Part shown: positions 42,176-46,746 of the stretch, piece by piece | Position numbering within the stretch: position 1 is the first letter of the stretch | Layout of the letters: every line of letters starts with the position of its first letter | Assembly (NCBI RefSeq): GCF_030732845.1 | Contig: NZ_JASHKA010000036.1 | Coordinates: forward strand, 1-46,746 | Length of the DNA: 46,746 nt | Source: Roseibium sp. MMSF_3544 | GTDB lineage: Bacteria > Pseudomonadota > Alphaproteobacteria > Rhizobiales > Stappiaceae | Reading direction: 5' to 3' | The notes under the pieces: generated by a model | What the model was told of the DNA's origin: nothing | The model's database searches: none | What the model saw: only the letters and a program-made list of their open reading frames with translations | Program-made: the position numbers and the translations under genes

Positions 42176-42925
42176 TTAAAAGGCATAGAGCCTTCCGGAC
42201 ATGATCTCGCTGCGGATGTCGAGCGCGAGCTCGGCTTCTGGAAGGAGCGGGAATGTGCTGGTGAAGGCAGAAATCGACGCGCGGATGTTGTGTTCAAGCT
42301 TTGCCCCTTCCGGCAGGCCGATGTCGGCGACCACGTTCTCTGCGTGGATTCTCAGAACACGTGTCTTGCTGAGGTCGGACAGTTGAAAGGCGGCAACGAC
42401 CTGGTTTGCATCGATCTCAAGTGCGCCGACCGTTCCTTCTATTGTCGCGACCGCGCTGCCGCTTTCCATTTCGAAAGCACCAGCGTTTCCAACCAGAGAA
42501 ACCTGGGAGTTTGAACTTGCAATCGAAATGGCTTCGAACTGGCCCTTCAGGCTGGCGATGGTGGCATGTTGATGGATGGACACGGAAAGATGTGGCGGTA
42601 TCTGGCCTTCAAGCAGCACGCTGCATCTGCGTGTGACCCCGGACGCGCTCTCCTTGAAACCGACATGAACATACAAGCTGGCCTGAACCCGGCGGACATC
42701 CAGAATGGGCCGGCAGCTCTGGGCGCGCAAACCGGACTTCACAACATGCAGCACGGGCGGGGTGTCCTGCGCCGTGCTGAGATTGAGTTTGCTGCTTTCG
42801 CCCTCAAAAATGAGGTTCTTGATCGGCTTGAAATCAACACCCTCGAATGGATTGGCAGCGACCGGCGCTGCCAGCACCACGCCAAGGAAGCTCAAGACCA
42901 CTGCCTTCAAACCGGTGATATTCAT
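42176..42925 (-). CDS. Secreted protein of unknown function
   Basis: About 249 residues. The N-terminus MNITGLKAVVLSFLGVVLAAPVAA is a signal peptide. Later segments look like a series of short beta strands with small residues (HATIASLKGQFEAISIASSNSQVSL, VATIEGTVGALEIDANQVVAAF; shortened here), a pattern like the beta-helical or DUF4097-like folds, but I cannot name the family. The ATG at 42925 follows AGGTGGG by about nine bases; an in-frame start at 42934 is also possible. No operon partner. Confidence 0.65.
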   Translation of the reverse strand: MNITGLKAVVLSFLGVVLAAPVAANPFEGVDFKPIKNLIFEGESSKLNLSTAQDTPPVLHVVKSGLRAQSCRPILDVRRVQASLYVHVGFKESASGVTRRCSVLLEGQIPPHLSVSIHQHATIASLKGQFEAISIASSNSQVSLVGNAGAFEMESGSAVATIEGTVGALEIDANQVVAAFQLSDLSKTRVLRIHAENVVADIGLPEGAKLEHNIRASISAFTSTFPLLPEAELALDIRSEIMSGRLYAF

Positions 42926-43201
42926 GACGCCCATCCCACCTGACTGCGCAAATACCCTGCCGTCTGTCGCCTGAGTGTTCAGGCTTCAGAAAGTCTACTC
43001 CAACGCGCTGTTCTTGCCAAAAAACGAACGGTTCGGAGGGTGTCCGGCAACGTGCAAGCCACCATCGATCCGCAGCTTCGGCAGCGCGACCAAGAACAGG
43101 ATAGGCCGAGTCTCCGTTTGATTGCGAGAATAAAATACTAAAACTTAAACGGGAAGTGACGCGTTTCGACTCGGTGTTGAGACTGCCACGGTTCAGCGGT
43201 G

Positions 43202-44023
43202 TCAAAGCCCCATTTTCATGCGCGCGACATAAAGCGATAGAACGGCGGCATTTGAGACGTTGAGCGAGCGGATTTCCCCGGGCATGTCGAGCCGCGCGAG
43301 GAGACCGCAGGCTTCGCGGACACCCTGTCGCACACCTTTGCCTTCAGACCCCAGGACCAGGACGGTCTTGTCGGTGAACTCTGTGTCTTCCAGGCTCGCG
43401 GGGCCATCGCTGTCCAGCGCGATGCAGCCAAAGCCCTGGTCCTTCATGTCCGATACGAAACGGGCCATATTTTTCACCCGCACATGTTTGATCATGTCGA
43501 GGGCACCGGAAGCCGATTTTGCCAGGACCGGGCCTTCTTCGGGGGCATGGCGCTCCGTTGTCACAACGGCGTCGGCGTTAAGGGCAACAGCGGATCTGAG
43601 GATGGCGCCGACATTGTGCGGATCAGTGACCTGGTCGAGTGCCAGCACCAGACGGGCGCCCTTCAGGTGATCGACGCCATAGGCGGGCAGGGGATCGGCT
43701 TCCAGGATCATGCCCTGGTGGACCGCATCTCTGGTGACCATGCGGTCGAGGGCCTTCGGCATCATTGTCTCAATGGGGACATCGATGTTGACGCCACGCT
43801 CTACGAGACGGTTCTGCGCGTTTTCGGTGGCGTAGAGTTTCAGCCGCTTGCGATCCTTGTTGGCAAAGGCCGCTTCGACTGTGTGGAGACCGTAAAGAAG
43901 GACGGGACCTTCCGGCGGCAGACCCGGCCGGCGCGGGGCGGGTTTACCGGCCGATTTCTTCTTGAAGTAAGGCTTCTGGCCGGGGCGGTGCCCGGTTCGC
44001 GCTGATTTCGAGTTTTCCGTCAT
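43202..44023 (-). CDS. rlmB: 23S rRNA (guanosine-2'-O-)-methyltransferase
   Basis: A 273-residue SpoU-type (SPOUT) methyltransferase. An N-terminal basic tail (KSARTGHRPGQKPYFKKKSAG) is followed by the substrate-binding domain (LLYGLHTVEAAFANKDRKR) and the SpoU catalytic motifs LALDQVTDPHNVGAILRSA (motif 1), LVLGSEGKGVRQGV (motif 2) and RSLNVSNAAVLSLYVAR (motif 3). It probably methylates G2251 in 23S rRNA. It lies near tRNA and tuf genes. A region of palindromic repeats separates it from the thioesterase gene. Confidence 0.93.
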   Translation of the reverse strand: MTENSKSARTGHRPGQKPYFKKKSAGKPAPRRPGLPPEGPVLLYGLHTVEAAFANKDRKRLKLYATENAQNRLVERGVNIDVPIETMMPKALDRMVTRDAVHQGMILEADPLPAYGVDHLKGARLVLALDQVTDPHNVGAILRSAVALNADAVVTTERHAPEEGPVLAKSASGALDMIKHVRVKNMARFVSDMKDQGFGCIALDSDGPASLEDTEFTDKTVLVLGSEGKGVRQGVREACGLLARLDMPGEIRSLNVSNAAVLSLYVARMKMGL

Positions 44024-44107
44024 GGCGCTTGCTGTAGCGGGAAATATTCTGGAGGGGAAGGGGGATCGTCTGGTCAGTGCCCGGGAGTGTTACAAGATAC
44101 TGGGGCC

Positions 44108-44128
44108 GTCCCGGCCTCGAGCCGGGAC
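44108..44128. repeat. GC-rich palindromic element, copy 2
   Basis: Arms GTCCCGGC and GCCGGGAC with a 5-base loop, a perfect 8-5-8 palindrome. It lies in the gap upstream of rlmB and downstream of the thioesterase gene, 16 bases from the next copy. Confidence 0.65.
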
Positions 44129-44144
44129 CTCGCACAGACAAAAG

Positions 44145-44165
44145 GCCCCGGATCAGGTCCGGGGC
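44145..44165. repeat. GC-rich palindromic element, copy 3
   Basis: Arms GCCCCGGA and TCCGGGGC with a 5-base loop, a perfect 8-5-8 palindrome. Its arms resemble copies 1 and 2. Such short palindromes are frequent between genes in alphaproteobacteria, as I recall. Confidence 0.65.
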
Positions 44166-44239
44166 GGCGCATTGGTTTGCTGTTTTGTTTAGAGACCAAT
44201 CGACTGATGCAAGGATCAGGCTGACCGAAGCCAAGGTTT

Positions 44240-44743
44240 TCAAGACGGCCTCAAAATCATGCAGCTCACCGTACCATGAGCGATCAGCTTGCCATTCGCA
44301 TCCCTCAAATCGCCTTCTGAGGTTGCAAGACGCGAACCACGGTGGACGATCCGGCCTTCGCAGACGACTTCGCCGCTATTTGCCTGCAGCGGGCGGACCA
44401 TGTTCACGTTGAGCGACGTGGTCGTGTAGAACTCGCCCGGTTTCAAGGTCGTATGGACAGCACAGCTCAAGGCCGTATCGATCAGGGTCGAAATCCAGCC
44501 GCCATGAACGGTTCCGAGCGGGTTGAGGAATTCCTTGGCCGGCATGCCGGTAAAGACGGCGCGGCCTTCCTCGAATTCCTTCATTCTTATATTGGAGTGG
44601 ACCATGATCGGCGGCGCGGGCAGGTTGCCCGCCATCATGTGATTGAAGATGTCGAGACCGGTCATCTCCGAAAATGCGGTCTTCGGCAACGCGCCGAGCG
44701 TATGGGTCTTGCCGTTCTCGGTGATCGTGTCCGTATCGCTCAT
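44240..44743 (-). CDS. PaaI-type hotdog thioesterase
   Basis: A 167-residue single hotdog domain protein. The family signature is LNPLGTVHGGWISTLIDTALSCAV, including the HGG motif with its catalytic-site Asp a few residues later. VSCMIL and the TSLNVNMVRPL strand are also typical. It hydrolyses acyl-CoA thioesters, probably aryl- or medium-chain. It begins 30 bases downstream of the MarR gene stop, on the same strand, so the two may form an operon controlled by that regulator. Confidence 0.9.
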   Translation of the reverse strand: MSDTDTITENGKTHTLGALPKTAFSEMTGLDIFNHMMAGNLPAPPIMVHSNIRMKEFEEGRAVFTGMPAKEFLNPLGTVHGGWISTLIDTALSCAVHTTLKPGEFYTTTSLNVNMVRPLQANSGEVVCEGRIVHRGSRLATSEGDLRDANGKLIAHGTVSCMILRPS

Positions 44744-44772
44744 GAGGCGTCCTTCATTTATGAGTCCATACT

Positions 44773-45264
44773 CTAGTCGGATGAGGCTGCGTTCGTCTTA
44801 GCCTCAGTGTCTTCCAAAATGTGCACAGCCTTGCGCAGCGCGGACATATGCGCCCTGACGGCGCTGGCGCCCTCTGTTCCCAGAAGCGCGTCCAGTTCCT
44901 CCTGGGCTTTCCGCCAGGCCTGATGAATTTCAATGACCTTCCGTTCACCGGCGGGCGTCAACTCGGGCAGGACTGTCCGTCCCGCTGTTTCGCGTCGCCT
45001 TATCAGACCGGCCGCCTCAAGCGGCTTGAGGTTGCGGGCGAGGGTGGACCGGTCGATGCCGAGATATCTGGCGATTGCGGAGGCCGAGGGTGCCGTGCCG
45101 TCTGCAATGACCGCCAACAGCTGAGCCTGCGTCAGTTCCAGGCCGAGCGCGGCCATATGACGGTTGTAATGTCTCGTCAGCAGATTCGCCGTGCGCCGGG
45201 CCGCATGGCCAAGGCAGGTGCGGCCCATTTCGGCAAAATCAATTTCTTTCAGTGAAGAAGTCAT
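44773..45264 (-). CDS. MarR-family regulator
   Basis: A 163-residue winged-helix regulator. The recognition helix region is in ASAIARYLGIDRSTLARNLKPLEAAGLI, followed by the wing RRETAGRTVLPELTPAGERKV. Cys18 in MGRTCLGHAARRT is near the N-terminus and could be a sensing residue, but that is speculative. The ATG at 45264 immediately follows an 18-base palindromic operator, with no room for a Shine-Dalgarno. The thioesterase gene lies downstream. Together they fit a system sensing a small aromatic or lipophilic compound. Confidence 0.9.
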   Translation of the reverse strand: MTSSLKEIDFAEMGRTCLGHAARRTANLLTRHYNRHMAALGLELTQAQLLAVIADGTAPSASAIARYLGIDRSTLARNLKPLEAAGLIRRRETAGRTVLPELTPAGERKVIEIHQAWRKAQEELDALLGTEGASAVRAHMSALRKAVHILEDTEAKTNAASSD

Positions 45265-45282
45265 TTGTTGTAGATACAACAA
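45265..45282 (-). promoter_or_regulatory. Perfect palindromic operator at the MarR start codon
   Basis: TTGTTGTA and TACAACAA are exact inverted arms separated by 2 bases. The element sits directly against the start codon of the MarR gene. A palindrome of this length and place is the usual autoregulatory site of MarR proteins. TTGCCG and TATCTA 17 bases apart could be a weak promoter that overlaps the element and would give a nearly leaderless transcript. Confidence 0.6.
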
Positions 45283-45670
45283 CGACGAGAGATCGGCAAT
45301 CTGAATCGGCTTTCAACCTATTCAGGCGCGCCAAGCGGGAGCGAAAAACGCGTTCGACGCGACGGAATTCAAGCTTGAGAACTTGTCCACAGATCGGCCG
45401 GTAAAAAGCCTTGAAGCGGGGAAAAACAAAGGGAAACCGTGACAAGGCGCAAACATGCAGGCACTGTGGTCGTGAAAGTAGCCGGGGTAATCTCCAGCGG
45501 TCGAAGCACCTGTTTCGAGCGTCTTGTTGATTTTGTTCATTTCTTTGCAAAATCAGCGTTGACAGCACAGGTTCGCATCTGCATAACACGCGCCACGGGA
45601 TTGCTCGCCCTTCAAGGCGGGCTCTCCGGTTAAGCCATCCTGATCGCTTCGGCGTGAAGCAGGACGAGAT
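45283..45670. other. Divergent region between MarR and tRNA-Tyr
   Basis: This 390-base region has no supportable gene. It holds the MarR promoter at the left end and a strong promoter for the tRNA-tuf genes at 45559-45587. An 80-base leader follows the latter, with a short stem-loop (GCTTC, GAAGC) near 45645. Confidence 0.45.
45559..45587 (+). promoter_or_regulatory. Promoter of the tRNA-Tyr, tRNA-Gly, tuf unit
   Basis: TTGACA (45559-45564), 17 bases, then CATAAC (45582-45587) match a sigma-70 promoter with optimal spacing. Transcription would begin about 75-80 bases before tRNA-Tyr. Confidence 0.6.
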
Positions 45671-45755
45671 GGAGGAGTGCCCGAGTGGCTAAAGGGGACG
45701 GACTGTAAATCCGTTGGCTATGCCTACGTTGGTTCGAATCCAACCTCCTCCACCA
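45671..45755 (+). tRNA. tRNA-Tyr (GTA)
   Basis: An 85-base cloverleaf with the long variable arm of tRNA-Tyr and encoded CCA. The acceptor pairs GGAGGAG with CTCCTCC, the anticodon loop CTGTAAA sits on stem ACGGA/TCCGT and gives anticodon GTA, and the T-loop is GGTTCGAATCC. It is followed 22 bases later by tRNA-Gly, as in the tRNA-tuf operon of many bacteria. Confidence 0.95.
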
Positions 45756-45777
45756 TCGTTTTTGGTTCGCACGTAGT

Positions 45778-45851
45778 GCGGGTGTAGCTCAATGGTAGAG
45801 CAGCAGCCTTCCAAGCTGACGACGAGGGTTCGATTCCCTTCACCCGCTCCA
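45778..45851 (+). tRNA. tRNA-Gly (TCC)
   Basis: A 74-base cloverleaf with encoded CCA. The acceptor pairs GCGGGTG with CACCCGC, the D-arm is GCTC AATGGTA GAGC, the anticodon loop CTTCCAA gives anticodon TCC, and the T-arm is AGGG TTCGATT CCCTT. It is upstream of tuf and probably processed from the same transcript. Confidence 0.95.
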
Positions 45852-46021
45852 TCATGGGGCTGACCGGAGTGTCCGGAACGGAAGGCTCTTTCGCCCGGAA
45901 ATCCTGAAAAATAGTTCTACGGGAAGCATCTCGTCGCTCGCGGATCTGTCCAAGGCGCCGGAGTGCGTCCCGCCTCGAGCCTATATCGACCGAACCGAGT
46001 ATTGGACAGAGAGCGACGCCG

Positions 46022-46746
46022 ATGGCGAAGGAAAAATTTGAGCGCAACAAGCCGCACGTTAACATTGGCACGATTGGCCACGTTGACCATGGCAAGACGA
46101 CGCTGACCGCTGCAATCACGATGACGCTGGCTGAGGCTGGCGGCGCAGAAGCAAAAGCCTACGACGAGATCGACGGCGCGCCTGAAGAAAAGGCCCGCGG
46201 CATCACCATCTCCACGGCTCACGTTGAGTATGAGACGGAGAACCGTCACTACGCGCACGTCGACTGCCCTGGTCACGCTGACTACGTGAAGAACATGATC
46301 ACCGGTGCTGCCCAGATGGACGGCGCGATCCTGGTTGTGTCTTCTGCAGACGGCCCGATGCCGCAGACCCGCGAGCACATCCTGCTTGCACGTCAGGTTG
46401 GCGTTCCGGCTCTTGTTGTTTTCATGAACAAGGTCGACCAGGTCGACGACGAAGAGCTGCTTGAGCTTGTCGAGATGGAAATCCGCGAGCTGCTGTCTTC
46501 GTATGAGTTCCCGGGCGACGACATTCCGATCGTCAAGGGTTCTGCGCTTGCTGCGGTTGAAAACCGTGATCCTGCGATCGGCCGTGACGCGATCCGTGAG
46601 CTGATGGCTCAGGTCGATGATTACATCCCGACGCCTGAGCGTCCGAAGGATCAGCCGTTCCTGATGCCTATCGAAGACGTGTTCTCGATCTCCGGCCGCG
46701 GTACGGTTGTGACCGGCCGTGTTGAGCGCGGTATCGTCAAGGTGGG
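46022..46746 (+). CDS. tuf: Elongation factor Tu (partial, runs off the window)
   Basis: The first 241 codons of EF-Tu, which carries aminoacyl-tRNA to the ribosome. The start reads MAKEKFERNKPHVNIGTIG. GTP-binding motifs are G1 GHVDHGKT, G3 DCPGHAD and G4 NKVD; the effector region GITISTAHVEYET is present. The domain 2 start (FLMPIEDVFSISGRGTVVTGRVERG) is visible near the edge. It follows tRNA-Gly after 170 bases. Codon use is strongly biased, as expected for a highly expressed gene. Confidence 0.98.
   Translation, partial: MAKEKFERNKPHVNIGTIGHVDHGKTTLTAAITMTLAEAGGAEAKAYDEIDGAPEEKARGITISTAHVEYETENRHYAHVDCPGHADYVKNMITGAAQMDGAILVVSSADGPMPQTREHILLARQVGVPALVVFMNKVDQVDDEELLELVEMEIRELLSSYEFPGDDIPIVKGSALAAVENRDPAIGRDAIRELMAQVDDYIPTPERPKDQPFLMPIEDVFSISGRGTVVTGRVERGIVKV

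Noticed and set aside
41937..42179. A plus-strand open frame in the gap after tRNA-Thr
   Set aside because: Low-complexity and crosses the palindromic element; no ribosome binding site.
1..46746. CRISPR arrays, insertion sequences, prophage or integrated elements
   Set aside because: No regularly spaced repeats, transposase, integrase or phage gene was seen. The palindromes are single short units.

Overview
The window looks like chromosomal DNA of an alphaproteobacterium. Protein resemblance is closest to the Hyphomicrobiales, probably the marine Stappiaceae (Roseibium/Labrenzia group), although that family-level guess is from memory. Supporting signs are the tRNA-Tyr, tRNA-Gly, tuf order at the right end, a CtrA-type TTAA-N7-TTAA box, PilZ, DUF2336 and Hpt proteins, moderately GC-rich coding DNA, and short GC-rich intergenic palindromes. 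I see no insertion sequence, prophage, integrase or CRISPR array. The last gene (tuf) runs off the right edge.

Layout. 1-540: no supportable gene. 0.5-9.8 kb: housekeeping and signalling genes (tandem PilZ protein, PAS protein, rhomboid protease, CBS protein, hisI and folE, an IscU-like scaffold, yidD, a large radical SAM protein of unknown substrate, and an EamA exporter divergent from an Lrp-type regulator). 9.9-20.9 kb: thrS, an acyltransferase, a secreted protein, a nitroreductase/flavin reductase pair, a lytic transglycosylase behind a CtrA box, a DUF2336 protein, a second EamA exporter, an Hpt protein and NAD kinase. 21.1-21.9 kb: a secreted trypsin-like protease.

21.9-33.0 kb, minus strand, is the most interesting part. 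A LysR regulator is followed by a peptide-type ABC importer (a long binding protein, two permeases, two ATPases), a FAD-dependent oxidase of the type found next to phosphonatase genes, phosphonoacetaldehyde hydrolase (phnX), and an alkaline-phosphatase-superfamily enzyme that strongly resembles phosphonate monoester hydrolases. Read together, this suggests import of an esterified or conjugated 2-aminoethylphosphonate, ester cleavage, oxidative deamination without the transaminase PhnW, and C-P bond cleavage to phosphate and acetaldehyde. The individual families are known. The combination, and the use of a peptide-type importer, is what I would check first.

33.3-41.7 kb, plus strand: a cyoABCD quinol oxidase operon and a small secreted protein, then a TAXI-type TRAP transporter with a cupin and a small secreted ricin-like lectin. 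41.7-46.7 kb: tRNA-Thr (minus), a secreted protein, the rRNA methyltransferase rlmB, a hotdog thioesterase, a MarR regulator with a perfect operator abutting its start codon, and then tRNA-Tyr, tRNA-Gly and tuf. Several regulatory hairpins are visible, including one after each of the two transporter binding-protein genes and one that buries the hisI ribosome binding site.
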